Assembly (NCBI RefSeq): GCF_012932495.1
Contig: NZ_JABCNG010000002.1
Coordinates: forward strand, 372,001-436,000
Direction of reading: 5' to 3'
Length of the DNA stretch: 64,000 nucleotides
Origin: Novosphingobium sp. SG919
GTDB taxonomy: Bacteria; Pseudomonadota; Alphaproteobacteria; Sphingomonadales; Sphingomonadaceae
How positions within the stretch are numbered: the stretch's first letter is position 1; every line of letters starts with the position of its first letter. A program made the position numbers and the translations under genes. The notes under the pieces are model-generated. The model was given only the letters and a program-made list of their open reading frames with translations. It was not told where the DNA came from and ran no database searches. Shown piece by piece: positions 51,482-59,817 of this stretch.

Positions 51482-51492
51482 TCTGGCATACA
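51482..51492 (-). promoter_or_regulatory. TGTATGCCAGA motif upstream of TonB receptor, candidate MatR operator
   Basis: Reads TCTGGCATACA on the plus strand, the exact complement of the site at 42034-42044. It lies 16 bases upstream of the predicted -35 of the receptor promoter; related GGTATGC and GCATACA words lie downstream. Confidence 0.55.
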
Positions 51493-51508
51493 AAACACGA
51501 TTCCGCGT

Positions 51509-51537
51509 TTGACAACGCCGTCATCCTGAAATACAAA
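51509..51537 (+). promoter_or_regulatory. Predicted promoter of the TonB receptor gene
   Basis: TTGACA (51509-51514), a 17-base spacer and TACAAA (51532-51537). The -35 is a perfect consensus and the -10 is a fair match. It is flanked on both sides by TGTATGC-type words, consistent with repression by the cluster's GntR regulator. Confidence 0.55.
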
Positions 51538-51725
51538 ATTACGAAATCGCCACAAACGGTATGCCAATCGGTCAATTTCGCCGAATCGAGCATACATAAG
51601 AAACAATGGTGATGCGGGAAGAAGGGTGTGATGGGGGCGGATTGCCGGCGCCGCAAAGGTGCGCGGCCGGCGCAGTGGCGCCTCTCTCATGCCGAAAACA
51701 CAAGATGCCGGATGGGAGCAGACGC

Positions 51726-54083
51726 ATGAAAGCCACCTTTGCACATTTGATTTCGGGCGACGCCTTGGCGATTTCCCTGGGCGCCCTGGCGCTGGCCAAT
51801 CCGGGTGCAGCATGTGCGGCGGCGCCCGCGCCCGCGGCTCCCGCTGCCGCAGCGGCCGATGCGCCGCCCGCAGCGGTGACCGATATCGTGGTCACCGCGC
51901 AAAAGCGCAGCGAGCGTTTGCAGGATGTGCCCGTGGCGGTCAGTTCGGTCAGCGGCGACATGCTCAAGGCGGCCAATCTCACCAACATCACCGACATCCG
52001 TTTCCTGGCGCCCAGCGTGCAGTTTGCCGAATCCAACAGCGTGCGCGGCGAAGGCTTTGCCGTGCGCGGCGTGGGCACCTTTGCCTTTGCCGACGGCACC
52101 GAGCAAAGCGTGAGCGTGGTGGTCGATGGTGTGGTGCTGGGCCGCCCAGGCATGGGCACGGGTGACCTGGCCGACGTGGCGCAAGTGGACGTGCTGCGCG
52201 GTCCGCAGGGCATGCTCTTCGGCAAGGGCGGATCGGCGGGCGTGGTCTCGATCACCACGCGCAACCCCACCGACAAGTTCGAAGGCAGCGCGCGCGCCAG
52301 CTATGGCACCGACAATGAAACCAAGCTGGAAGGCGTGGTCAACGTGCCGCTGACCGACACCCTGGCCTGGCGCACCGCCGGCTATTTCAACCACCGCGAT
52401 GGCTTCATCAAGAATGTATACACGGGCCAGACGCTGGGCGGGCAGAGCGAAGGCGGTTTCCGCACCAAGCTGCTGTTCAAGCCCGATGCCGATCTTTCGG
52501 TGCTCGCCTCGTTCGACTGGGGCCACCATTCGTCGGCCTGCTGCCAATCGGTGATCGTGGGCACGGTGGGCGCCGCTGCCAACAACTATGTGGTGCAGCG
52601 CCTTGCCGCCTATAACATCGTGCCCAGCCTGGATAACCGGGAAACCAACGTGGGCGGGCCGGTCTATCTCAACATGACGCAGTGGGGCGGCTCTTTGCAG
52701 ATCGACAAGTCGATCGGCGATTATACGCTGACGTCGATCACCGCATTCCGCCGCTGGGTGCTGCAAGACAACACCGACACCGGTTTCACCGACACGCCGT
52801 TCTTCCCGGTGAACGGCGCCGACGAAGCGCAGCAGCAGTTGACCCAGGAAGTGCGCCTGGCATCACCCAAGCGCGGGCTGTTCGACTATGTCGCCGGGCT
52901 CTACTACTTCAACCAGAACCTCAAGGCGGCCTATCCGCAGCAGGGCCAACTGGGCCTTCCGGCGTCGAGCGCGGTCTATAGCCGCAAGGCGCAGCCCGAT
53001 ATCCAGACGTTGAACTATGCCGTGTTCGGCCAGGGCAACATCAACCTGTCGCGGCAGTGGAAGCTGATCGTGGGCGGGCGCTATACGCACGATGACCTGA
53101 CCATGATCCGCTACAACCGCACGCTGGTCAGCCCCACGGACAACGCTTTTCCCGGTGCGCCGCCGCTTTCGTTCGACCAGACCACCTATCCCAGCAACCG
53201 CAAGGCGGATAATTTCAGCTACAAGCTGGGCACCGAATACAAGATCACGCCCGATGTCATGACCTATTTCACCTATTCGCGCGGTTACAAGGGGCCGGGC
53301 ATTGGTCTGGTCAGCGGCTATTCGCTGGGCCAGCCGCTGTTTTCCAATCCGGAAATTCCGACCAACTATGAAGTGGGCTTGAAAACCGCGTGGTTCAACC
53401 GCCGCCTGGTCTTCAACATCGATGCCTTCACCACCGACATCAAGGATTTCCAGACCCAGGTGGCCACGCCGTTCATCTTCAACGGTACCAACCTGGCGAT
53501 CCTGCAGATCGCCAACGCCGGCAAAGTGCGTACCCGCGGCATCGAGATGGACTTTTCCGCGCGGCCCAGCGACCGCCTGACGATCAGCGGGAACGCGGCC
53601 TATATCGATGCCAAGTTCGCCTATTTCCCCAACGGCACCTGCAACTATCCCACGCAACCCGGTTGCTTCCTGAGCACCACCATCCCCGGCACCACCACCA
53701 CGGTGCCGGCCACGCGGTCCTTCAACAACACCGGCAATGTGCTGCCCAACAGCCCCAAGTTCACCTATTCGCTCAATGCCAATTATGATGTGCCGCTGAC
53801 CGGGGCGATCACTGGTTTCGTCAAGGCGAACTACAACTATCGCAGCTCGGTGAATTTCAGTGCCAACGGCGATCCGCTGACCTTCCAGCGCGGCTATGGC
53901 ATTGCCGGGGGCCAGGTCGGCGTGCGCGATGCCGACGGGCGCTGGAACGTGGCGGTCTTTGCCCGCAACCTGTTCAACACCCGCTTCGTCACCGCGATCA
54001 GTAACAATGGCAGCTACCAGACCGCGTGGCTCACCAGCCAGGCCATGCGCACCGTGGGCGTGCTGGCCGACATGAAGTTCTGA
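51726..54083 (+). CDS. TonB-dependent outer-membrane receptor (malonate cluster)
   Basis: 785 residues from the ATG at 51726 (GGGAG upstream). The leader is long and alanine-rich (LGALALANPGAACAAAPAPA), TonB box IVVTAQKRSER near 57-67, plug with AVRGVGTFAFADGTE, VVVDGVVLGRPGM and VDVLRGPQGMLFGKGGSAG, barrel ending in VGVLADMKF. It resembles the receptor at 43782 in the plug (GVGTFAFADGT against GIGTLAFAGTI), so the pair may bind related ligands. Candidate MatR sites in its promoter place it in the malonate regulon. Confidence 0.91.
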   Translation: MKATFAHLISGDALAISLGALALANPGAACAAAPAPAAPAAAAADAPPAAVTDIVVTAQKRSERLQDVPVAVSSVSGDMLKAANLTNITDIRFLAPSVQFAESNSVRGEGFAVRGVGTFAFADGTEQSVSVVVDGVVLGRPGMGTGDLADVAQVDVLRGPQGMLFGKGGSAGVVSITTRNPTDKFEGSARASYGTDNETKLEGVVNVPLTDTLAWRTAGYFNHRDGFIKNVYTGQTLGGQSEGGFRTKLLFKPDADLSVLASFDWGHHSSACCQSVIVGTVGAAANNYVVQRLAAYNIVPSLDNRETNVGGPVYLNMTQWGGSLQIDKSIGDYTLTSITAFRRWVLQDNTDTGFTDTPFFPVNGADEAQQQLTQEVRLASPKRGLFDYVAGLYYFNQNLKAAYPQQGQLGLPASSAVYSRKAQPDIQTLNYAVFGQGNINLSRQWKLIVGGRYTHDDLTMIRYNRTLVSPTDNAFPGAPPLSFDQTTYPSNRKADNFSYKLGTEYKITPDVMTYFTYSRGYKGPGIGLVSGYSLGQPLFSNPEIPTNYEVGLKTAWFNRRLVFNIDAFTTDIKDFQTQVATPFIFNGTNLAILQIANAGKVRTRGIEMDFSARPSDRLTISGNAAYIDAKFAYFPNGTCNYPTQPGCFLSTTIPGTTTTVPATRSFNNTGNVLPNSPKFTYSLNANYDVPLTGAITGFVKANYNYRSSVNFSANGDPLTFQRGYGIAGGQVGVRDADGRWNVAVFARNLFNTRFVTAISNNGSYQTAWLTSQAMRTVGVLADMKF

Positions 54084-54099
54084 CCCTTGACCCTGTCCC

Positions 54100-55200
54100 T
54101 CAGGTGATGTGCTGGCCGGGCAGCACATCACCGCTAGGCAGGATCACATCGGCTTCGCCCTGCTCCTCGTATTCATGGGGAAAGCGCTTGCGGTGCTGGA
54201 TCGAGGCATAGAGCGACAGGCCGATGATCACCGCGCCGACCAGCCCGGTGACGACTTCGGGCACATGCACGCGGATGCTGATCAGCATGATCACCGAAAG
54301 CGCGACGATGGCATAGAACGCGCCCGGCTCCAGAAAGCGGAACTCGCTCAGGTGCCCGCCGCGCACCAGGGCCACGGTCATCGAGCGCACGAACATCGCG
54401 CCGATGCCCAGGCCCAGCGCGATCAGCAGGATATCGTTGGTGATGGCAAAGGCGCCGATCACCCCGTCGAACGAGAACGAGGCGTCGAGGAATTCGAGAT
54501 AGACGAAGGCTGCCGCGCCCGAGCGCACGACTTTGCCGGTGGCAGAGTCTTCCTCGCCGCCCATCAGGTCACCGAACTTTTGCACCGCGAAATAAGTGGC
54601 GACGCCCGCCAGGCCGGCCATCAGGAACGTCTTCTGCTCGCCCTGCTGCAGCCAGAACGAGAGCGCGGCAACCACGATCGCGGTGACGATGTAGGGCGCG
54701 AGGGGCAGGCGCGCGACGGCTGCGAGCGGGCGTTCGATCAGCCCCAGCCAATGATGTTCGCGATCGGCATCGAAGAAGAACGAAAGACCCACCAGCATCA
54801 GGAAAGCGCCACCAAAGCCGGAAATGCCGATATGTGCGCCGGTCACGATCGCTTCATAGCGGGCATGGTCGGCAATCGCGATGCGCGCGGCTTCCCACGG
54901 GGAAACCAGCGCCGCGAACGAGACGATCAGGACGGGGAAGACGATGCGCATGCCGAACACCGCGATGATGATCCCCCAGGTGAGGAAGCGGCGCTGCCAC
55001 ACCGGGTCCATGTCTTTCAGGATCGAGGCGTTGACCACGGCATTGTCGAGGCTGAGCGAGGTTTCCATCACGCCCAGGACGGCGGCGATGAACACCATCG
55101 AGAGCGCCGGACCAAGCTGGCCGGTTTCGACATAGCCGAGCACCCCGGCGAGGATCAGGCAGACGACCGTGAAGATCATCGAGCCGCGAAAGGCTTGCAT
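54100..55200 (-). CDS. TerC/DUF475-family integral membrane protein
   Basis: 366 residues with about nine hydrophobic segments, ATG at 55200 after GGGAG. The family's charged intramembrane motifs are visible: ETSLSLDNAVVNASILKDMD near 46-65 and LEFLDASFSFDGVIGAFAIT near 230-250. TerC-like proteins are linked to tellurite resistance and to metal (manganese) export or metalation of secreted proteins. Nothing ties it to the malonate genes; it converges with the TonB receptor to the left and is followed upstream by another receptor gene on the same strand with its own terminator. Confidence 0.85.
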   Translation of the reverse strand: MQAFRGSMIFTVVCLILAGVLGYVETGQLGPALSMVFIAAVLGVMETSLSLDNAVVNASILKDMDPVWQRRFLTWGIIIAVFGMRIVFPVLIVSFAALVSPWEAARIAIADHARYEAIVTGAHIGISGFGGAFLMLVGLSFFFDADREHHWLGLIERPLAAVARLPLAPYIVTAIVVAALSFWLQQGEQKTFLMAGLAGVATYFAVQKFGDLMGGEEDSATGKVVRSGAAAFVYLEFLDASFSFDGVIGAFAITNDILLIALGLGIGAMFVRSMTVALVRGGHLSEFRFLEPGAFYAIVALSVIMLISIRVHVPEVVTGLVGAVIIGLSLYASIQHRKRFPHEYEEQGEADVILPSGDVLPGQHIT

Positions 55201-55305
55201 GGAGCGTGGCTCCCTCGTTGTGCGTTTTTGGGTCCCGCGCCGGACAGGCCGGCACGCTAGCCCGTTAACGGATTGGTGCCGCCGCGCCAACCGCATCGTC
55301 CATGC

Positions 55306-55342
55306 AAAAAGGCGCGGGTGCCGCAATGCCGGCACCCGCGCC
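55306..55342 (-). terminator. Rho-independent terminator of the leftward TonB receptor gene
   Basis: Perfect 13-base arms GGCGCGGGTGCCG (55311-55323) and CGGCACCCGCGCC (55330-55342) with a six-base loop. On the minus strand the hairpin is followed by TTTTT (55306-55310). It lies 35 bases after the receptor stop codon. Confidence 0.85.
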
Positions 55343-55376
55343 CTGGGTTGTCGAATGACGCGCTTGCCGCGTGCCG

Positions 55377-57863
55377 TCAGAAATTCTTGGTCAGGGCAAT
55401 CTGCACCGTGCGGGGCAGGGCGCCGAAGCCCATGAGATCGGCATGGGTGGCGTTGGCCGTACCCGTGCCGCTGCCGGTCAGCGGGGCATCGACACCGCCG
55501 CTGATATATTGCTTGTTGGTCAGGTTCTTGCCGATGACCGCCACCTGCCAGTTATCATCGCGGGCGCCAAGGCGCAGCCCCACGTCGAGCAGGGCGTAGG
55601 CCGGGTTGCGCGAAAAGGACTCGCCAAAGCCGGATACGAGGTACGAGGAACTGTAGCGGGTATCCACGTTGAACCCGGCCTTCAGGCCATTGCCCACGGG
55701 GGTTTCGTAATTGAGGCCCAGCGTGCCGGTCCAGTGCGGCGCCATGCCCAGCGCCTTGCCCGTGAGGTTCTGGCGTGAACCGGTGCCACCGGCCGCGATC
55801 GGCGTGCCCGCCGTGGTGAGATTGCAGCCTTCGGCAATGCTCTGGCCGCCAAAGCACGGCGCCACGGGGAAATTGCTGTACTTGGCGTCGTTGTAATTCA
55901 CGCTGCCGTGCAGGTTGAGGCCGGCAACCGCGCGCGGCGCGAATTCGAATTCCAGCTCTGCGCCCTTGGTCGTGGCGTCGGCGGTCAGGGTCTGGAACGC
56001 GACTTTGACGGAATCGAAGTAGTCGGTTTGCAGGTTCTTGTACTTGTAGGAATAGACGTTGAGGTTCAGGCGCAACTGGTGATCGGCCAGGGTGCTCTTG
56101 ATCCCGCCTTCGAAGCCCTGCACGGTTTCGGGGTTGAACACGAAATCGGCGGCCGGATTGGCCGAGGCGAGCGAATAGATCCCGCCGTTGGAGAACCCGC
56201 CGGACTTGTAGCCCGTCTTGTACGCGGCGTAGAGCATCACGTCTTGCAGCGGCTTGTAGGTCAGCGAGAAATCGGGCGACCAGTTGTTGAACACCTGGTG
56301 CGCCGTCACCTTGGATGCCGCGCCCATCGGCCACACGCCGATGAACGTGGGGCTGGTGTAAGGCTGGATAAAGAAGCTGTCCTTGGTTTCATGGGTATAG
56401 CGCACGCCGGCGTCGAATTCCACCTGCGGGCCGATCTTCCAGATCGCCTGGGCGAAGCCGGAAATGGTTTCCCCGCGGGTATAGCTCGACTTGGTGCCGT
56501 CCTGGTACTGGTTGGTGCCTTGGCTGGGGATGTTGTTATAGCTGTAGCTGACGAACTGCGCGAAATCGCGGCGGGTCTTTTGATAGAGCACGCCGGCCAT
56601 CAGGTTGACCGGGCTATCATAGTGCGTGAGCGCCCGCAGCTCGTTGGAAAATGCCTGCCAGCTGGAATTTTCCGTGGCCCAGACGGAACTGGCGCTGGAA
56701 TTGAACTCGCACGCGCAGAGCCAGCGGTTGTTGTACCAGTTATAGTTGGTGACGTTGGTGATCGTCACCTTGTCGAGATCGTAGTTGAAATTGTTGGTGA
56801 CGGCGGCAGACTTGTAGCGGTTGTAGAGACTGCCATCGCCGGCATAGGGGAAATTCTTGGCCACTTCCGCCGGCAGATTGTTCTGGTGGGTGACGAAGTT
56901 GAACCCGCAGGTATAGCCGTTGATCTGCGTCTTCCCGGTGGGGCAGCTATAGGCCACGTAGTTGTAGCTGGAATTGTTGGCCTTGTTGTAATCGAAAGAG
57001 GCCTTGAGCGTGTCGGTCAGCGCGCTGCTGGGTTCGTATTTCAGGGTCACGCGGCCCAGGAATTCGCGATTGCCCGGCTGGTCGCTGCTGGTGGGATTGG
57101 AGGTGTAGGTCGGGCTGGGGGTGGGCGAAAGCGGATACGTGATGGCAAAGGGCTGGGACACGTTGTCGTAATAGCCGCCCCAGGCCTTGGTGCCGCGCAC
57201 CGCCACGCGCAGGCCCAGGTCATCGGTCAGGGGGCCGGATGCCACGCCTTCCAACTGCGCCTGCTTGGCCTTGAATTCATAGCTGGCCTTGGTGCGGAAC
57301 TGCCAGGTGGGCGTGGGATCGGCGGTCTTGATCGAAATGACCCCGGCCGTGGCGTTCTTGCCGAAGAACAGCACTTGCGGGCCCTTGAGCACTTCCACCC
57401 CGGCCAGGTCGAAGAACCCTTCTTCCAGCACGCGGCCCTGGCCGTAATAGACCCCATCCACCACCGTGGCGACCGACTGTTCGATGCCGATCGAGGTAGA
57501 GGAGGAGCCGATCCCGCGCAGTGCCACTTGCGCGGCCGAGCCGTTGGAGGCGTGGCCCACGGTGAGGCTGGGCGTGGCGGCGGCAATCTTTTCGATGCTG
57601 GTGATATCGCGCTGCACCAGGGTCTGCGCGGAAATGGCAGTGACCGCCACGGGCACCGATTGCGCGCTTTCCACCCGCTTGCGTGCGGTGACGATGATTT
57701 CGGCCAGGCCTGCGTTTTCAGTGCCGGAATTTTCGGCACCGGCGGTTTCGCTGGCGCCCGGCGCGGGCGGTGGTGCTTCGGCGGCATGGGCCATGGCGAT
57801 GGATGTCAGAGTCAGCGGGCCAAAGGCGGCCGCAGCCATCAGGCGATGGGCTTTGCGAGGCAT
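55377..57863 (-). CDS. TonB-dependent outer-membrane receptor
   Basis: 828 residues from the ATG at 57863 (GGGAGAGA upstream). Signal peptide to about MAHAAE, a Pro/Ala/Glu-rich spacer, TonB box IIVTARKRVES near 56-66, plug with ALRGIGSSSTSIGIEQS, VVDGVYYGQGRVLEEGFF and VEVLKGPQVLFFGKNATAG, barrel ending in VQIALTKNF. Barrel loops contain several cysteines (WLCACEFNSS and VAPCFGGQSIAEGC). It is monocistronic and diverges from the reductase-SnoaL operon across 211 bases, so it may import the substrate of that pair. Confidence 0.92.
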   Translation of the reverse strand: MPRKAHRLMAAAAFGPLTLTSIAMAHAAEAPPPAPGASETAGAENSGTENAGLAEIIVTARKRVESAQSVPVAVTAISAQTLVQRDITSIEKIAAATPSLTVGHASNGSAAQVALRGIGSSSTSIGIEQSVATVVDGVYYGQGRVLEEGFFDLAGVEVLKGPQVLFFGKNATAGVISIKTADPTPTWQFRTKASYEFKAKQAQLEGVASGPLTDDLGLRVAVRGTKAWGGYYDNVSQPFAITYPLSPTPSPTYTSNPTSSDQPGNREFLGRVTLKYEPSSALTDTLKASFDYNKANNSSYNYVAYSCPTGKTQINGYTCGFNFVTHQNNLPAEVAKNFPYAGDGSLYNRYKSAAVTNNFNYDLDKVTITNVTNYNWYNNRWLCACEFNSSASSVWATENSSWQAFSNELRALTHYDSPVNLMAGVLYQKTRRDFAQFVSYSYNNIPSQGTNQYQDGTKSSYTRGETISGFAQAIWKIGPQVEFDAGVRYTHETKDSFFIQPYTSPTFIGVWPMGAASKVTAHQVFNNWSPDFSLTYKPLQDVMLYAAYKTGYKSGGFSNGGIYSLASANPAADFVFNPETVQGFEGGIKSTLADHQLRLNLNVYSYKYKNLQTDYFDSVKVAFQTLTADATTKGAELEFEFAPRAVAGLNLHGSVNYNDAKYSNFPVAPCFGGQSIAEGCNLTTAGTPIAAGGTGSRQNLTGKALGMAPHWTGTLGLNYETPVGNGLKAGFNVDTRYSSSYLVSGFGESFSRNPAYALLDVGLRLGARDDNWQVAVIGKNLTNKQYISGGVDAPLTGSGTGTANATHADLMGFGALPRTVQIALTKNF

Positions 57864-58074
57864 CGTTCTCTCCCTGCGACGGCTTGGCGCGCGTCTTGTG
57901 TGGGTGTTCAGGCGGGTCGTTGTCGTTCTTGGTCCCGATGGCGCAGGGTTAAGCCACGTCCGGCGGCAGGCTCCCGCCTCCGACAATGAATAGGCCTAAT
58001 CCTTTGGCTAGGTGGCGGCGTGTGGGCCAGCGGGCAGCAAACCACCCAACGGATAGGAGAGGAGGCCCAAGGCC
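57864..58074. promoter_or_regulatory. Divergent promoter region with the shared GCTAGGTGGCG motif
   Basis: 211 bases between a leftward TonB receptor gene and a rightward reductase-SnoaL operon. It contains GCTAGGTGGCG at 58007-58017, 57 bases before the reductase start. The same 11 bases occur at 40314-40324, 57 bases before the SnoaL-thiolase operon. Confidence 0.4.
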
Positions 58075-59079
58075 ATGGCGCACAACCGATTCTGGAGATT
58101 GGACGCGCGGCCGCAAGGCCACGATTTCGCCAGCGCGCTGACACTATGCGAAGAGGCATTGCCGCCGCTTGCGCCGGGCGAAGTGCGCATCGCGGCACAA
58201 TACCTGTCGATGGATGCCGGCACGCGCATGTGGATGAGCGCGCGCACCGATGGCTATCAACCGCCGCTGCCGCTGGGCGCCAAGATGATGGGGCTGGTGC
58301 TGGGGCGGGTAAGCGAAAGCCGCGATGCGCGCTTTGCCGAGGGCACGCTGGTGCGCGGCTTTGGGCAGTGGGCGCGGTTCAGCACGGTCTTGCCCGATGC
58401 CGCCGGCCTGGTGGCGGTGGACGAAAGCGTGGCCGACATTCGACAGCATTTCGGCGCGCTGGGGATGAATGCGTGGACCGCCTATGTCGGCGTGCGCGAA
58501 GTGCTCGGCCTTTCAGCCGGGCAATGGCTGGTGGTTTCCGCCGCTGCCGGGGCCACCGGCAGCCTGGCCTGCCAGATCGGGCGCAACTTGGGCCTGCGCG
58601 TGATCGGCATTGCCGGTGGACCGGACAAGTGCCGATACTTGCTGGAAAACCTGGGGGTCGACCAGGCGATCGACTACAAGCACGAGGATGTCGCGGCGCG
58701 GCTGGCGCAAGTGGATGGCGGCGTGCACGGCTATTTCGACAATGTTGGCGGCCCGCTGCTCGATGCCGTGCTGCCCAACATGGCGCATTACGGGCGCGTG
58801 GCGGTGTGCGGGCTGGTCGCGGCTTATGATGCCGACGCGCCCCTGCCGGGGCCGGCGCGGTTTGACCAGATCCTGATGCGGCGACTGCGGGTGGAGGGGT
58901 TCTTCATTCCCGATTTCCTGCACCGCGGCGCGGAATTCCTGCCGCAGCTCATGGCCTGGTTCGATGCCGGGCAACTGGTTTCCTCGATCGACGAGACCGT
59001 GGGCCTGGAAAACACGCTCGTCGCCTATGACAGGATGTTGACCGGCAAGAGCCTGGGCAAAGTGATGGTGAAGCTATGA
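58075..59079 (+). CDS. Zinc-free medium-chain NADP-dependent oxidoreductase (CurA-like)
   Basis: 334 residues, ATG at 58075 after TAGGAGAGGAGG. SAAAGATGSLACQIGR, GIAGGPDKCRYLL and GYFDNVGGPLLDAVL match the double-bond-reductase branch. Its ATG is preceded by the motif GCTAGGTGGCG also found before the SnoaL-thiolase operon. The stop overlaps the following SnoaL-like gene (ATGA), so the two act together, as do the reductase and SnoaL-like genes that flank 40.3 kb. Confidence 0.86.
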   Translation: MAHNRFWRLDARPQGHDFASALTLCEEALPPLAPGEVRIAAQYLSMDAGTRMWMSARTDGYQPPLPLGAKMMGLVLGRVSESRDARFAEGTLVRGFGQWARFSTVLPDAAGLVAVDESVADIRQHFGALGMNAWTAYVGVREVLGLSAGQWLVVSAAAGATGSLACQIGRNLGLRVIGIAGGPDKCRYLLENLGVDQAIDYKHEDVAARLAQVDGGVHGYFDNVGGPLLDAVLPNMAHYGRVAVCGLVAAYDADAPLPGPARFDQILMRRLRVEGFFIPDFLHRGAEFLPQLMAWFDAGQLVSSIDETVGLENTLVAYDRMLTGKSLGKVMVKL

Positions 59080-59600
59080 TCGGCGCACTTGAAGATCCCC
59101 TGGCCGACTATTGCGCGCGGCGCGACATCGGCGATGCGCTCGCCCGCTACATGCGCGGGCTGGACCGGCTGGAGGAGGTGCTGTTCCGCAGCGCGTTTCA
59201 TCCCGATGCGCAGATCGACTGTGGCGTCTATACCGGCGATCTCGATGGCTTCGTAACCTTTGCCTTCGGCTTCCTGGGGCAGATGCAGGCCAGCCACCAC
59301 ATGCTGGGGCAATGCCGTATCGCCATCCACGATGCGGGCCACGCCCGCGGCGAATGCTATTTCCAGGCGTGGCACGGCGTGACCGGTACGCAAGGTGAAG
59401 CGCGCGACCTGTTTATCGCTGGCCGCTATGTGGATGAATACGCTTGCCGCGCCGGGCAATGGCGCATCGCCCGGCGCACGCTGGTCAGCGATTGGGCGAC
59501 CGATACGCCGGCAAGTGGAGCGGCATACATCAACGGCCCGCAGACCATCCGCAGCGGGCGCGGTGGCACAGACCCGTCGGATCGCCGGGCCCAAACCTGA
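59076..59600 (+). CDS. SnoaL-like NTF2-fold protein
   Basis: 174 residues, longer than the other three. YCARRDIGDALARYMRGLDR, FHPDAQIDCGVYTGDLDG, ASHHMLGQCRIAIH and AGQWRIARRTLVSDWA give the SnoaL_4-like pattern also seen in oxygenase beta subunits and bile-acid 7-alpha-dehydratases. The aspartate and histidines (D in HPDAQID, SHHM) could be catalytic. It is translationally coupled to the reductase. A dehydratase-then-enone-reductase sequence would make chemical sense. Confidence 0.8.
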   Translation: MIGALEDPLADYCARRDIGDALARYMRGLDRLEEVLFRSAFHPDAQIDCGVYTGDLDGFVTFAFGFLGQMQASHHMLGQCRIAIHDAGHARGECYFQAWHGVTGTQGEARDLFIAGRYVDEYACRAGQWRIARRTLVSDWATDTPASGAAYINGPQTIRSGRGGTDPSDRRAQT

Positions 59601-59616
59601 GGCGGGCCCGCAGCGC

Positions 59617-59757
59617 TCAACCGCGCTGCCTGTTCTGGATCACGCTCACCACGAGGAAGGCGACGATGCCGATGGGAAACCACAGCCCGAACTTATGGGT
59701 CAACAGGCCGATCACGGCGCAGACCAGCAGGGCGCCAAAGGGAGTGAGTTTTGCCAT
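59617..59757 (-). CDS. Small hypothetical membrane protein
   Basis: 46 residues if started at the ATG at 59757; a GTG at 59811 would give 64. Two hydrophobic segments (GALLVCAVIGLLTH and LWFPIGIVAFLVVSVIQ) with a basic tail NRQRG suggest a hairpin in the inner membrane. No ribosome site is evident and the family is unknown. The surrounding bases are slightly AT-richer. Confidence 0.4.
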   Translation of the reverse strand: MAKLTPFGALLVCAVIGLLTHKFGLWFPIGIVAFLVVSVIQNRQRG

Positions 59758-59817
59758 TTTCGTATCGTAACATATTGAAATGAAATTGCCAGCTTCGCGC
59801 TTGGCTTCCACCCGGCC

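Larger units (their letters stand above)
51379..51725. other. Regulatory intergenic region between madM and a TonB receptor
   Basis: 347 bases without a gene. It contains three TGTATGC-type words (51486-51492 and 51590-51596 as GCATACA, 51558-51564 as GGTATGC), a good sigma-70-like promoter at 51509-51537, and an AT-rich core (CATCCTGAAATACAAAATTA). No terminator hairpin was identified for madM. Confidence 0.6.
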
